Source of the DNA: Glaciecola sp. UBA2563
Lineage (GTDB): Bacteria > Pseudomonadota > Gammaproteobacteria > Enterobacterales > Alteromonadaceae
Direction of reading: 5' to 3'
Assembly: GCA_002340325.1 (NCBI GenBank)
Contig: DDLV01000153.1
Location: forward strand, 23,894 to 72,781
DNA length: 48,888 bases
Position numbers and translations under genes: made by a program. Below are positions 36,636 to 46,543 of the stretch, piece by piece. The number at the start of each line of letters is the position of its first letter. The stretch's first letter is position 1. Below the pieces are notes generated by a model. It was not told the origin of the DNA. It ran no database searches and was given only the letters and a program-made list of their open reading frames with translations.

Positions 36636-37361
36636 ATGTCTGGGGATGAACAAAGCGACATCATTCAAATAAAATCGTCATCTGCAACCAATGGCATGAC
36701 GACAATGCTAATTGGATTCGGGTTTCTTGCTGCGGGTACGATTTGTCTTTTATTCCTACCGGATCTGTTTTTCTTAGTGGGTGTGCTGCTTTTATCAGCT
36801 AGCATAATTGCATTTGTTATGGGGTTTTTTAAGATTAAAGAGCCAAAGGTGAGTCTTTCGATAACAAAAAGAGAGCTCACTTACCACCATCGACGCGGAC
36901 ATTGGTGCATTACGTGGGACAATATTCAACGCTTTGACGTTCCAAGAGTGCACAAAGGACTCGAGCATGTGGACTTAGAAATGGTCGGCATAAGATTACG
37001 GGATCCCGACAGCTTTTTAGACAGTATTTCGCCTAGATTAATTACTCACTTGCTAATGGAGCAACGACCGCTAGTCACTCAAGCAGAAAGCAGCAAGTGC
37101 GCCTCTGGAAGGTGTTATGGTGATGATTTAATTGAAGATCAAAAACACACTCGGCCTGATGGGACGCAGCTAACTGGCGTTATTGCAATGTTTGCAAATC
37201 GTATGAAGCGACTCAAAGATGGTTTAGGTTACGACATTTTTATATCGGCGAATGAATTGGACAGGACGCCAACAGAATTTGTTGCTTTGCTTCACAGTTG
37301 CAAAAACAGCCTTGAACAGGAGCGAATGACTGCATTGCGCGAGTCACAGGAAACGTCCTGA
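36636..37361 (+). CDS. DUF2982-like membrane protein
   Basis: A 241-residue protein with two close membrane helices (about residues 20-42 and 45-67) followed by a cytoplasmic domain. The region SLSITKRELTYHHRRGHW and ITWDNIQRFDVPRV resembles the DUF2982 family of Alteromonadales and relatives, whose function is unknown. A four-residue-spaced SSKCASGRCYGDD segment (two Cys) lies near residue 150. It ends tail to tail with the hybrid kinase gene, 19 bases apart. Confidence 0.7.
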   Translation: MSGDEQSDIIQIKSSSATNGMTTMLIGFGFLAAGTICLLFLPDLFFLVGVLLLSASIIAFVMGFFKIKEPKVSLSITKRELTYHHRRGHWCITWDNIQRFDVPRVHKGLEHVDLEMVGIRLRDPDSFLDSISPRLITHLLMEQRPLVTQAESSKCASGRCYGDDLIEDQKHTRPDGTQLTGVIAMFANRMKRLKDGLGYDIFISANELDRTPTEFVALLHSCKNSLEQERMTALRESQETS

Positions 37362-37380
37362 TAAGCTTGTCGAGGGGCGA

Positions 37381-40300
37381 TTATTTAATTATCTGGTCTT
37401 TACGTTTCTGCCAATCCTTTATTATTTTTCTTATTTCTCTTGTAATTGAGACTACCATGGTGCTTGCGTCTATCTTTGGCGCATATTTTACTTCTTCTTG
37501 GAAAGAGGCGCATAGCATTTGAAGTTTTGGGACACCTATATAGCAGCAAGCGCCGTGCATTTTATGAATAACAGTAAGGAGTTCTTTGTTGTTAGTTGGG
37601 CTTTTCAACTTCGCAAGTTCTTCCAGATTGGTGTGTAAATACGTTACGAAGTCATCCATATATTCTATAGCATATTCGGCACTATCATTGTTTCTTTGTA
37701 ACGATAGTGTCCAATCAATGCTCTCCAAGTGTTTAATTGCTGTTTTACTATCAGTTACTTCATCATCATGTGTCTCTTCGAGGGCAAAATCTTCGGGGAG
37801 GTCAGCTCCGTCGCACCATTGATGAATAATTGATAACAGTCTGTTTCGCCTTATTGGCTTAGGTAAAAAATCATCCATTCCATTATTTAAAAACTTCTGC
37901 TGATCGTGCGCCATAGCATGTGCAGTAACGGCAATAATTGGAGTTCCCTGATTCAATTCTATTTTCCGGATTTCTTTCGCAGCGGTGATACCATCCATTG
38001 TTGGCATCTGTACATCCATTAGAATCATGTCATATTCAGTCAGCTCGCATTTTTCAATGGCAGTTTTTGCGTTGTAAGCTAAATCAAGCGTGATTGGAGA
38101 GTCTTTGAGCCATGCATCAACCAGCCTGAGATTTAACTCCATATCATCCACTGCCAAGATCCGCAGTGGTGGCATTTTCGATAAATCAAATTCGATAAAG
38201 CTTGTATTGATTTCTAGTATCGGTTTTTGAATTTGTTCAAGTTTTCTCTCAGTGAGGGGCGAACGAATAATGTATGGTACTTCTTTTAGGAACGAAAACT
38301 GTTGAGTAGGCAGTGTTGGTCCTGAGTATAAAATTACAAGATTCTTAACATCAATCTTGCTGATAACATTAAGAATATCAGCTCGTATGCCCGTCTTTTT
38401 CATGGGAAGTGATAAAAAAAGCGTACAGTTTGATGTTGTGTTTTCTAGCGCTATATAGAGTGTTTCGTATGTCGAAACAGAAAAATTTGCACTGCATAAC
38501 TGTTTCGCTAAATAGCGTCTTGATAGGTACCAGGGGTCGTAGACTACGGCTGGTGGTGGCTTTTCTGTTTCAGTATCACTTTTCATTTTCCGGTCTGATA
38601 CAAACGGAATGGTTACTTTAAACTCTGTTCCCACACTCGGTTGACTCGTAACCTCTATCTTTCCCTGCATCATGCGAACAAGCTCTTGGCATATTACCAG
38701 CCCTAGTCCCGAACCTTGAAAAGACCGATTGAGATCATCGTCTACCTGATGAAACGCTTTGAAGATATCTTCAATATCTTCTTCACTAATTCCGATGCCA
38801 GAATCAAATACAGTTATTTCTAACACTACCTGCAACGATGACATCGTCCGTGCTGAAACACGAAGGCCCACATGCCCATAATTTGTGAATTTCAATGCGT
38901 TACTCAATAAATTAGAGAGTAACTGCTTAACTTTGAGTGCGTCACCAATAACTGAATCAGGCAATTTTTCAACGAAATACAAAAATTCTAGTTCTTTTAA
39001 ATGCGCAGTTTTTGACATGGTTGCTGCAACGTCTTCAAAGAGATCTCTAGGCGAGAATGGTCGTTCGCTTAATGTTAATAAGCCAGCTTCCATCTTGGAG
39101 AAATCCAATAGGTCGTTTACCAGGTCAAGAAGGTCAGATGCCGCCGAATTTATTATTTTGACATGTTCCTCTCGCTCAGAACTGTTTTTATGCAACTCTA
39201 GTTCTTTACTAAATCCAATAATGGCATTTAAAGGTGTTCTGATTTCGTGAGACATATTTGCTAGAAACTGAGATTTCACATCACTTGCCTTTACTGCTTC
39301 TTGACGCGCAAGCGTCAAATGCACATTTTGCTCTTCAATTCGCAAATAGTTGTTTTCTGCATCCATTCTCGCAATCACGACGTCTTCTTCAAGCTCACGT
39401 TGCTTCTTACTCACCATAGCGTACATAAATGCGCCAGTTTGAAGCACAAAACTAAACGCATAAACTTGACTGTTATCGCCAATGCTTGGCAAATATTGCA
39501 GCGCACAAAGGATGGCATAAAGTGTCGTTATAGCGCTAACGCACCAACTTGTAATGATTGCTTTACTCGCCAAAAAACCAAGTCTGAAAGCCAGAATGGC
39601 CATACCCAAGCACAACGCCACGCAAGAAACGCCGATAATCGCTGTAACCCCATAACGCAGTGTTGTGTCAATGTTGAAGGACAAAAATATCACTGCGGAA
39701 ATAAACGATATAGGAACAAGAGAATACGTTGCCAGTAACAGATGCGTTTTCGTCTTTTCAACGGGTATGATAAGTGCGGTAATCAAGGTGGAGGTGATGA
39801 AAACTGCCAAGCTCAAAATTTCTGAGCGAATCACACTATTTAACGATGGATAATAGTTAATCAGAAAGTTGATATGACCGCTTAACAATAAAAGTCCACA
39901 AAACACAAAATGCAGATGTGCAAAATAGATGATGCTTATAATTGACGGGTGTTTGTAGGTAAAAAAAACCGCGAAAATAAAAAATATCAGTAAAGCGCCG
40001 TAGTACAAACCCCACAATAATGTCATGTATTGGCTGTTTCTAATATGCTCTTCGGATGTACTAAGCGACATCGGCGCAATGACATTCAATGTTGAGGATG
40101 CCGCATACACATATAATGTGAGTGTTTTATTTTGTGGTAGAACCAATCTAAACGTCGGTGTACTGTGCGCGCTTGTCTTATTTAAATTTCCATCAGCATT
40201 TGACGCCAGTAGTTTATCTCCATCGTACAAAAATACATCAGCGACTGAGAGCTGAGAGTGGTTGATAGAGAGTACCCATGCGGTTTCTTGTGAGGCATTT

Positions 40301-40578
40301 AGTATGTTTGCGGTAAACCAAAGTCCGTTTTTTGCGTGACCAAAATGGACATTTTCGCCTGTTTTATTTGGTAAATAGGACATGTTTGAACGAAAAAGTT
40401 CTATGTCCATTGGTTCAGACTTCTGTTGATAAACCGTGAGGTGCTTATTTAGGTTTACCTTTGACTGCGCGTTCTCAATAACTAAAACACCGGCATCAGG
40501 CTGTGCTGACGCAATAGCAGTTTGCGACATCGTAACAAGCAAAATACAAATTGATAGCGTTGTTATAATTTTTATCAA
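37381..40578 (-). CDS. Hybrid sensor kinase: 7TMR-DISM, HisKA, HATPase, REC, Hpt
   Basis: A 1065-residue multi-domain kinase. A signal peptide (1-25) and a periplasmic 7TMR-DISMED2-like domain (about 35-170) are followed by seven membrane helices (about 185-390). Then come HisKA with His444 in NMSHEIRTPLNAIIGF, an ATPase domain with FDSGIGI and GSGLGL (about 550-660), a degenerate receiver-like stretch (680-790), a true receiver with Asp855 in ILMDVQMPTMDG, and an Hpt domain with His1005 in IHKMHGACCYIGVPKLQ. The C-terminal relay closely resembles BarA, but BarA lacks the 7TM sensor. A separate response regulator, such as a UvrY/GacA protein, must be encoded elsewhere. The gene is divergent from parC, 80 bases apart. 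Confidence 0.9.
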   Translation of the reverse strand: MIKIITTLSICILLVTMSQTAIASAQPDAGVLVIENAQSKVNLNKHLTVYQQKSEPMDIELFRSNMSYLPNKTGENVHFGHAKNGLWFTANILNASQETAWVLSINHSQLSVADVFLYDGDKLLASNADGNLNKTSAHSTPTFRLVLPQNKTLTLYVYAASSTLNVIAPMSLSTSEEHIRNSQYMTLLWGLYYGALLIFFIFAVFFTYKHPSIISIIYFAHLHFVFCGLLLLSGHINFLINYYPSLNSVIRSEILSLAVFITSTLITALIIPVEKTKTHLLLATYSLVPISFISAVIFLSFNIDTTLRYGVTAIIGVSCVALCLGMAILAFRLGFLASKAIITSWCVSAITTLYAILCALQYLPSIGDNSQVYAFSFVLQTGAFMYAMVSKKQRELEEDVVIARMDAENNYLRIEEQNVHLTLARQEAVKASDVKSQFLANMSHEIRTPLNAIIGFSKELELHKNSSEREEHVKIINSAASDLLDLVNDLLDFSKMEAGLLTLSERPFSPRDLFEDVAATMSKTAHLKELEFLYFVEKLPDSVIGDALKVKQLLSNLLSNALKFTNYGHVGLRVSARTMSSLQVVLEITVFDSGIGISEEDIEDIFKAFHQVDDDLNRSFQGSGLGLVICQELVRMMQGKIEVTSQPSVGTEFKVTIPFVSDRKMKSDTETEKPPPAVVYDPWYLSRRYLAKQLCSANFSVSTYETLYIALENTTSNCTLFLSLPMKKTGIRADILNVISKIDVKNLVILYSGPTLPTQQFSFLKEVPYIIRSPLTERKLEQIQKPILEINTSFIEFDLSKMPPLRILAVDDMELNLRLVDAWLKDSPITLDLAYNAKTAIEKCELTEYDMILMDVQMPTMDGITAAKEIRKIELNQGTPIIAVTAHAMAHDQQKFLNNGMDDFLPKPIRRNRLLSIIHQWCDGADLPEDFALEETHDDEVTDSKTAIKHLESIDWTLSLQRNNDSAEYAIEYMDDFVTYLHTNLEELAKLKSPTNNKELLTVIHKMHGACCYIGVPKLQMLCASFQEEVKYAPKIDASTMVVSITREIRKIIKDWQKRKDQIIK

Positions 40579-40658
40579 AGTTCGATTAAGCTTTTGTTGA
40601 TATTGATATATTATCTCAATGATACCAGACGATTCACTTCGAATAAAAACTAGAAAAT

Positions 40659-42947
40659 ATGAATGACGAAATAACTATTGGTAGCGACGGCGTAGAACAA
40701 CTTTCCCTCGCAAAATTCACTGAAGATGCATATCTCAATTATTCCATGTACGTCATTATGGACCGCGCGCTTCCGCATATTGGTGACGGCCTAAAACCAG
40801 TACAGCGTCGAATTATCTACGCAATGTCAGATCTCGGGCTGAGTAATAGTGCAAAATACAAAAAATCTGCTCGAACCGTTGGCGATGTACTAGGCAAATT
40901 CCATCCTCACGGAGATTCGGCGTGTTATGAGGCAATGGTGTTGATGGCACAACCATTTTCATATCGCTACCCGTTAGTTGATGGGCAGGGTAACTGGGGT
41001 GCGCCCGATGATCCCAAATCATTTGCCGCTATGCGTTACACAGAAGCGAGGCTGTCTAAGTTTGCCGAAGTGTTACTTTCTGAGCTGGGGCAAGGTACAG
41101 TTGATTGGGTGCCAAACTTTGATGGCACATTAAATGAGCCAAAAACACTTCCAGCACGTCTTCCTCATATTTTACTTAACGGTGTTACAGGGATAGCGGT
41201 TGGGATGGCAACGGATATTCCTCCGCATAATGTGCGTGAACTCGCTTATGCGTGTGCCCATTTGTTAGAAAATAAGCGTGCTTCATTAGACGATGTGCTT
41301 GAGCATGTTCAAGGCCCTGATTATCCTACAGAAGCTGAAATAATCACACCTCGAAACGATATTCGAAAAATATATGAAACAGGTCGTGGCTCAATAAAAA
41401 TGCGTGCTGTGTATCAGGTAGACAATGGGGAAGTAGTGATTACAGCATTGCCACATCAGTCTTCTGGCGGCAAAATCCTTGAGCAAATTGCTGCGCAAAT
41501 GCAGCAGAAAAAACTGCCCATGGTGACAGATCTACGAGATGAATCTGACCATGAAAACCCAACGAGACTGGTTGTAACACCTCGTTCGAACAGAGTGGAT
41601 ACTGAGCAATTGATGCAACATTTGTTCGCCACAACTGACCTTGAAAAAAGCTATCGAATCAATCTGAATATGATTGGCCTTGATGGTAGACCACAGGTTA
41701 AAGGGCTGCTGCGCATACTTCAAGAATGGCTTGAATATCGGCAAACAACGGTAACGCGACGACTGACATTTCGCTTGGAAAAGGTACTAGCAAGACTGCA
41801 TATTCTTGAAGGCTTGCTTATTGCATTTTTAAACATTGATGAAGTTATCGAGATTATTCGAACGTATGACGAGCCTAAAAAAGAACTCATGTCTAGATTT
41901 GGGCTCAGTGACAAACAAGCTGAAGCGATTTTAGAGTTAAAACTTCGTCATCTTGCCAAACTAGAAGAGATGAAAATCAGAGGCGAACAGGATGAGCTGA
42001 GCGCCGAAAGAGAAAAATTGGAACAATTATTGGGTTCGGACAGACGGTTAAAAACGCTGATTAAAAAAGAAATATTAGCAGATGCAGAAAAGTACGGAGA
42101 TGACAGGCGAAGCCCAATCGTAGAACGCACCGAGGCCAAAGCGATTTCAGAAAAAGAATTGGTACCCTCTGAACCCGTCACGGTGGTGTTATCCGAAAAA
42201 GGATGGGCGCGCTGTGCAAAAGGTCACGATATCGACCCAACTAATTTAAATTACAAAGCAGGAGATAGCTTTTTGCACGCAGCCAAAGGCCGAAGCAATC
42301 AACAAGTAGTGTTCATTGATTCATCAGGAAGATCTTTTGCTTGCGATGCGCACAGTTTACCCTCTGCAAGAAGTCAAGGTGAACCGATTACTGGCAGGTT
42401 TGCATTGGTAGCAGGAGAATCAGCAGTTTATGTCGTAATGAATGAACATTCGCAACAGTTTCTTATGGGCTCCGATGCGGGATATGGGTTTGTCGGAAAA
42501 TTCGAAGACATGTTGACAAAAAGCAAAGCGGGCAAAGCATATGTTAGCTTGCCTACGGCAGCCCGTGTTATGCGGCCAATACCCATTTCTACACTCGAAA
42601 CAGATACCTGCTTAACTATTTCTACCGATGGAAGAATGTTGCTGTTTCCTCTCAAAGACTTGCCCGCACTTGGCAAAGGCAAGGGCAATAAATTGATGAA
42701 TATCCCGTCTGCTAAAGCAAAGGCGCGTGAAGAATATCTTGCGTATCTGCATGTTGTTCCAGATGGTGCAAGCGTCAAACTGACAGCTGGTAAACGCAGT
42801 ATGACCCTAGGCCCCAAAGACTTAATACACTATCAAGGGGAGCGTGGTCGCCGAGGTAGTAAGTTACCAAGAGGTTTGCAACGCGTCGATGAAATAGAAA
42901 TCATAGAATCTCTGCAATCCTCTAATACTGACGAATCATCAAGCTAG
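40659..42947 (+). CDS. parC: DNA topoisomerase IV subunit A
   Basis: A 762-residue type IIA topoisomerase A subunit that with ParE separates daughter chromosomes. The start SLAKFTEDAYLNYSMYVIMDRALPHIGDGLKPVQRR region is classic (quoted in part: DRALPHIGDGLKPVQRR), the catalytic Tyr127 lies in AAMRYTEARL, and the quinolone region HPHGDSACYEAM keeps Ser87 and Glu91, the sensitive-type residues. The C-terminal pinwheel domain (about 490-750) contains repeats ending in short basic loops such as GERGRRGSKLPRG. The size and the lack of a long GyrA-box tail point to ParC rather than GyrA. parE is not in the window. Confidence 0.95.
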   Translation: MNDEITIGSDGVEQLSLAKFTEDAYLNYSMYVIMDRALPHIGDGLKPVQRRIIYAMSDLGLSNSAKYKKSARTVGDVLGKFHPHGDSACYEAMVLMAQPFSYRYPLVDGQGNWGAPDDPKSFAAMRYTEARLSKFAEVLLSELGQGTVDWVPNFDGTLNEPKTLPARLPHILLNGVTGIAVGMATDIPPHNVRELAYACAHLLENKRASLDDVLEHVQGPDYPTEAEIITPRNDIRKIYETGRGSIKMRAVYQVDNGEVVITALPHQSSGGKILEQIAAQMQQKKLPMVTDLRDESDHENPTRLVVTPRSNRVDTEQLMQHLFATTDLEKSYRINLNMIGLDGRPQVKGLLRILQEWLEYRQTTVTRRLTFRLEKVLARLHILEGLLIAFLNIDEVIEIIRTYDEPKKELMSRFGLSDKQAEAILELKLRHLAKLEEMKIRGEQDELSAEREKLEQLLGSDRRLKTLIKKEILADAEKYGDDRRSPIVERTEAKAISEKELVPSEPVTVVLSEKGWARCAKGHDIDPTNLNYKAGDSFLHAAKGRSNQQVVFIDSSGRSFACDAHSLPSARSQGEPITGRFALVAGESAVYVVMNEHSQQFLMGSDAGYGFVGKFEDMLTKSKAGKAYVSLPTAARVMRPIPISTLETDTCLTISTDGRMLLFPLKDLPALGKGKGNKLMNIPSAKAKAREEYLAYLHVVPDGASVKLTAGKRSMTLGPKDLIHYQGERGRRGSKLPRGLQRVDEIEIIESLQSSNTDESSS

Positions 42948-43226
42948 GAATGGGTACAAGTCTCGCCATGCTGGGTTCTTTTCAGCAATTAAATCACGCT
43001 TGGTTTTGCGGCACCATTTCTTCAGCATCTTTTCACGCAAGACCGCTGCTTCCATGGTGCCATATTGTTCAAAGTAAACGAGCTTATCCAAATTGTGCTT
43101 AGCACTAAATCCTCGCACTTCGCCTTTTCTATGTTGATACATGCGCTGTGTTAACGTAGAGGTGACGCCCACAAATAACGTCGTATTATTCTCATTAGTG
43201 ATGATGTAAACAGTCGGTGTTTTCAT
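42939..43226 (-). CDS. GIY-YIG nuclease-like protein
   Basis: A 95-residue single-domain protein of the UPF0213/YhbQ-type GIY-YIG group: TPTVYIITNENNTTLFVGV supplies the paired motif, followed by RMYQHRKGE, a Tyr-containing LVYFEQYGTMEAAVLREK with its Glu, and KNPAWRDLYP. It may cut or bind DNA, but the cellular role of these short proteins is not settled. The preferred ATG at 43226 has GGAAAG just upstream; a GTG at 43253 would add nine residues. It overlaps parC by nine bases at the 3' ends. Confidence 0.85.
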   Translation of the reverse strand: MKTPTVYIITNENNTTLFVGVTSTLTQRMYQHRKGEVRGFSAKHNLDKLVYFEQYGTMEAAVLREKMLKKWCRKTKRDLIAEKNPAWRDLYPFLA

Positions 43227-43380
43227 TGTCGCTTTCCATGCCAAATAACGCACACGATAGCGTTTTTTATCTGCTTACATCACTGACCTTTGGGCGCGTT
43301 TGCATCACATTGATGTAGATGCTGCACGGAGCTTTGACGGTCTATCTAGATAAAGATGAAAGTATTTTCATAAATCCACT

Positions 43381-43566
43381 GTCATGTAACCATTGCTAAT
43401 TAATAAAGCGAAGCTTCAAGCTCCGGTATTGTTTACATATAAAAGACGCTCGAAGACGTCCCTGTTCGCTCGGGCTCGCGCGTTCATGCGCTCGCACGCT
43501 TCTATATGCAAACAAACCTCCGCTTGAACGTTTTTTCGCTTTAGAAATTAGCAATGGTTACATGAC
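43381..43566. repeat. 186-bp inverted-repeat element, MITE-like
   Basis: The first 21 bases (43381-43401) are exactly repeated in inverted form at 43546-43566. Beyond these ends the arms continue to match imperfectly (for example taaagcg, tgtttacatat against tgtttgcatat, and gcgctcg-type central bases) so that almost the whole element can fold into one long hairpin with a GC-rich centre. It contains no ORF. Perfect termini, small size and place between two genes suggest a non-autonomous mobile element or a large intergenic repeat. I did not see a clear target-site duplication. Confidence 0.8.
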
Positions 43567-43703
43567 GAGAGAGTGATGAATTTGAATTTGCAAAAATGCT
43601 TTTTTTGCCAATACTTTAACGAATCGCTTGTTAAAAACCTGTTAACCACCTTTGTCCATTACTGTTTCTAAAGTGGGCAATGTTTGTAAGGAGCTTTATT
43701 CAC

Positions 43704-45068
43704 ATGGCACACGATTTTTTTTGTATCGCTGATAATCCACATGACTATCACAGCTGTTTTATGGATGGTTTGAAAAAACGAAACCCTGGGCAGCCAGAGT
43801 TTCATCAAGCGGTAGAAGAGGTATCGCGCACCCTGTTGCCATTTATCTTCGACAACAAAAAATATCTCGAGCACAAAGTGCTAGAGCGAATGGTAGAGCC
43901 TGATCGGGTAATTTCATTTCGAGTGTGCTGGGAAGACGATAACGGTGATATTAGAGTTAATCGGGGTTTTCGGGTGCAGTTTAACAATACAATCGGTCCC
44001 TACAAGGGAGGGCTGCGTTTTCACCCTTCTGTGAATGAGAGCATTTTAAAGTTCCTTGGCTTTGAGCAAATCTTCAAAAACAGCCTAACTTCCTTGCCAA
44101 TCGGTGGAGGAAAAGGGGGCTCAAACTTTAATCCTCGAGGTAAATCAGACCGAGAGGTCATGCGATTTTGCCAAGCATTTATGACTGAGTTGTACAGACA
44201 CGTTGGGCCAGATACGGACGTGCCCGCAGGAGACATAGGAGTAGGGGCTCGTGAAATCTCATATATGTTTGGTCAATACAAACGCATTGTTAATCAATTC
44301 AATGGTGTATTAACCGGGAAAGGGTTGGAATTTGGTGGCAGTAAAATCAGGACAGAAGCAACAGGATATGGACTTATTTATTTTGCCGAAAATGTCATGA
44401 ATCATAAAGGTGATTCTGTTGAAGGGAAAAGGTGTCTTGTATCAGGTGCAGGCAACGTCGCGCAATACGCAGCTGAAAAGCTCATTCAAAAAGGCGCAAA
44501 AGTGTTGACAATGTCGGACAGTAACGGAACCATTTATTTTAAAGACGGTATGACAGTTGACCAGTTAGCGGCAGTTCAACAATTAAAAGCACAGCGTAAA
44601 CGGTTATCTGAACTAGATGATGAAAGCATGTCGTATCACGCTGGCACCAAACCTTGGGACATTGAGGCGGATTTAGCGTTTCCCTGTGCAACGCAAAACG
44701 AGATTGATTTAGAAAATGCAGAAGTATTGTTTAAAAACGGCTGTATAGGTGTTTTTGAAGGGGCGAATATGCCGTGCAAAAATGATGCGATTGACTATTT
44801 GCATGATAACGGTGTCATTTTTGGCCCAGCCAAAGCTGCCAATGCGGGTGGCGTTGCGATCTCTGCGTTGGAAATGAGTCAAAACAGCTTGCGAATGAGT
44901 TGGACTAGAGAGGATGTCGATGAAAAGCTCAGATCAATTATGCGCGATATACATGCAACGTGTGTAACCTATGGCGAACAAAACGGACACATAAACTATC
45001 TCGCTGGCGCCAATATTGGTGGTTTTGTGAAAGTCGCAGATGCCATGATTGCCTATGGAACCGCGTGA
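43704..45068 (+). CDS. gdhA: NADP-type glutamate dehydrogenase
   Basis: A 454-residue enzyme of the hexameric short glutamate dehydrogenase type, which makes glutamate from 2-oxoglutarate and ammonia. Substrate-site motifs are GPYKGGLRFHPSVNESILKFLGFEQ (in part GPYKGGLRFHP), LPIGGGKGGSNFNP with the catalytic Lys, and DVPAGDIGVGAREI; the dinucleotide fold starts with LVSGAGNVAQYAAEKL. The start at 43704 is chosen because AAGGAG lies 10 bases upstream; the 43680 ATG has none. The inverted-repeat element lies 137 bases upstream, within the promoter region, and could affect expression. Confidence 0.95.
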   Translation: MAHDFFCIADNPHDYHSCFMDGLKKRNPGQPEFHQAVEEVSRTLLPFIFDNKKYLEHKVLERMVEPDRVISFRVCWEDDNGDIRVNRGFRVQFNNTIGPYKGGLRFHPSVNESILKFLGFEQIFKNSLTSLPIGGGKGGSNFNPRGKSDREVMRFCQAFMTELYRHVGPDTDVPAGDIGVGAREISYMFGQYKRIVNQFNGVLTGKGLEFGGSKIRTEATGYGLIYFAENVMNHKGDSVEGKRCLVSGAGNVAQYAAEKLIQKGAKVLTMSDSNGTIYFKDGMTVDQLAAVQQLKAQRKRLSELDDESMSYHAGTKPWDIEADLAFPCATQNEIDLENAEVLFKNGCIGVFEGANMPCKNDAIDYLHDNGVIFGPAKAANAGGVAISALEMSQNSLRMSWTREDVDEKLRSIMRDIHATCVTYGEQNGHINYLAGANIGGFVKVADAMIAYGTA

Positions 45069-45077
45069 TATTACCGG

Positions 45078-46535
45078 TTAAATGCCTCCCATGCATAAAT
45101 ATTTGGTTTCCAAGTAGTCATCTAAGCCATACTTGGAACCTTCTCGGCCGTATCCGGACGCTTTAATACCGCCAAATGGCGCTGCAGCATTAGAGATAAT
45201 GCCTTCGTTTATTCCGACCATTCCGAATGCCAGTTTCTCAGATACTCGCCAAACTCTGCCGATGTCTCTTGAATAAAAATAGGCTGCAAGGCCGTACTCA
45301 GTGTCATTTGCCATATATATGGCTTCTTCCTCAGTATCAAATGCAATAATTGCCGAAAGGGGACCAAAGATTTCGTTTTTCGCTACGGCCATGTTGTTGG
45401 TCACGTTGGATAAAATAGTCGGTTCAAAGAAGTTGCCATTTTCACCACTCGTATTTCCGCCTAATTCAATGACAGCACCCTCCGCGACTGAGCGCTGAAT
45501 TAATTCAGCAACTTTCTGTGCTGCGCTTTGCGAAATCATCGGGCCTATGACGACATTTTCGTCTAGACCATTGCCGACGGTAAGTTGTTTTACTGCATTT
45601 TGATACTTGGTATTAAACGCATCTAACACCGAGCGCTGCACGAAAATTCGATTGGTACAAACACAGGTTTGTCCCGCATTTCGATATTTAGATATAACTG
45701 CCCCTTTTACAGCAGCGTCTATATCAGCATCTTCAAAAACAATAAATGGCGCATTGCCACCAAGTTCCATGGAGACTTTCTTAACACCGCTAGCGCATTG
45801 CGCAATGAGCTTCTTGCCAACGGCCGTAGAGCCAGTAAATGTGAACTTGGCGACTTTAGGGTGTTGCGTGAATAACTCTCCAATTTCTTGCGGGTTTTTT
45901 CTTGTTACCACGTTAAAAACGCCTGCAGGTATTCCTGCTCGGCCGGCCAATTCAGCCATGGCGAGCGCGGATAATGGCGTCAATTCTGAAGGACGCGAGA
46001 CAAATGTGCAGCCTGCGGCTAATGCAGCTGCGGCTTTGCGAGCAATCATTGCATTTGGAAAGTTCCACGGCGTAATCGAGGTAACAACGCCGACTGGTTG
46101 TTTGATGACGATAATTCGCTTGTCCGAAGAAGGAGCTGGAATAGTATCGCCATAAACACGTTTGCCTTCTTCTGCAAACCATTCTAAATACGAAGCACCA
46201 TATGCAATCTCGCCTTTTGCTTCCGATAGCGGTTTACCTTGTTCAAGTGTTAGCAAACGGGCGAGATCGTCTTGATGTTCAAGCATCAACGAAAACCATC
46301 TTCGCAATATATAGGCTCTTTCATTTGCTGACATTGCTGACCAATCGCGAAGAGCCTCTTTAGCAACGTCTAAGGAGTCTTCAGCTTGAGAAAGAGAGGC
46401 ATTGTAAATCTGTGCAATAACGTCATTCGTTGCCGGGTTGCGAACCTCAAATGTATCATTACCTTTAACCCACTCGCCATTAATGAAAGACGCTTCTTTG
46501 AGTAAAGCATTATCCTGTAAATTTAAATCGTTCAT
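45078..46535 (-). CDS. gabD: Succinate-semialdehyde dehydrogenase-like aldehyde dehydrogenase
   Basis: A 485-residue aldehyde dehydrogenase closest in style to GabD. The conserved PWNFPNAMIARK, FTGSTAVGKKL, general base Glu257 in SMELGGNAPF and catalytic Cys291 in NAGQTCVCTNR are all present. It would oxidise succinate semialdehyde to succinate with NAD(P)+. The ATG at 46535 has AGG about 9 bases upstream and follows the hydrolase stop by 8 bases; a longer reading from 46586 only overlaps that gene. It is the last gene of a three-gene operon that starts with a guanidine-hydrolase-like enzyme, so the aldehyde could come from guanidinobutyrate or a similar compound. Confidence 0.85.
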   Translation of the reverse strand: MNDLNLQDNALLKEASFINGEWVKGNDTFEVRNPATNDVIAQIYNASLSQAEDSLDVAKEALRDWSAMSANERAYILRRWFSLMLEHQDDLARLLTLEQGKPLSEAKGEIAYGASYLEWFAEEGKRVYGDTIPAPSSDKRIIVIKQPVGVVTSITPWNFPNAMIARKAAAALAAGCTFVSRPSELTPLSALAMAELAGRAGIPAGVFNVVTRKNPQEIGELFTQHPKVAKFTFTGSTAVGKKLIAQCASGVKKVSMELGGNAPFIVFEDADIDAAVKGAVISKYRNAGQTCVCTNRIFVQRSVLDAFNTKYQNAVKQLTVGNGLDENVVIGPMISQSAAQKVAELIQRSVAEGAVIELGGNTSGENGNFFEPTILSNVTNNMAVAKNEIFGPLSAIIAFDTEEEAIYMANDTEYGLAAYFYSRDIGRVWRVSEKLAFGMVGINEGIISNAAAPFGGIKASGYGREGSKYGLDDYLETKYLCMGGI

Positions 46536-46543
46536 AAGAAAAC

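Noticed and set aside
36461..36649. A 62-codon ORF between the RND and DUF2982-like genes
   Set aside because: It covers the probable terminator, overlaps the next gene start and shows no protein-like conserved motif; considered chance.
39301..39738. A 145-codon plus-strand ORF opposite the hybrid kinase
   Set aside because: It lies wholly antisense within clear kinase membrane helices and has a composition expected of a shadow frame.
43401..43546. Possible CRISPR or tRNA in the structured region before gdhA
   Set aside because: There are no evenly spaced direct repeats and no cloverleaf; the structure is explained by one inverted repeat.
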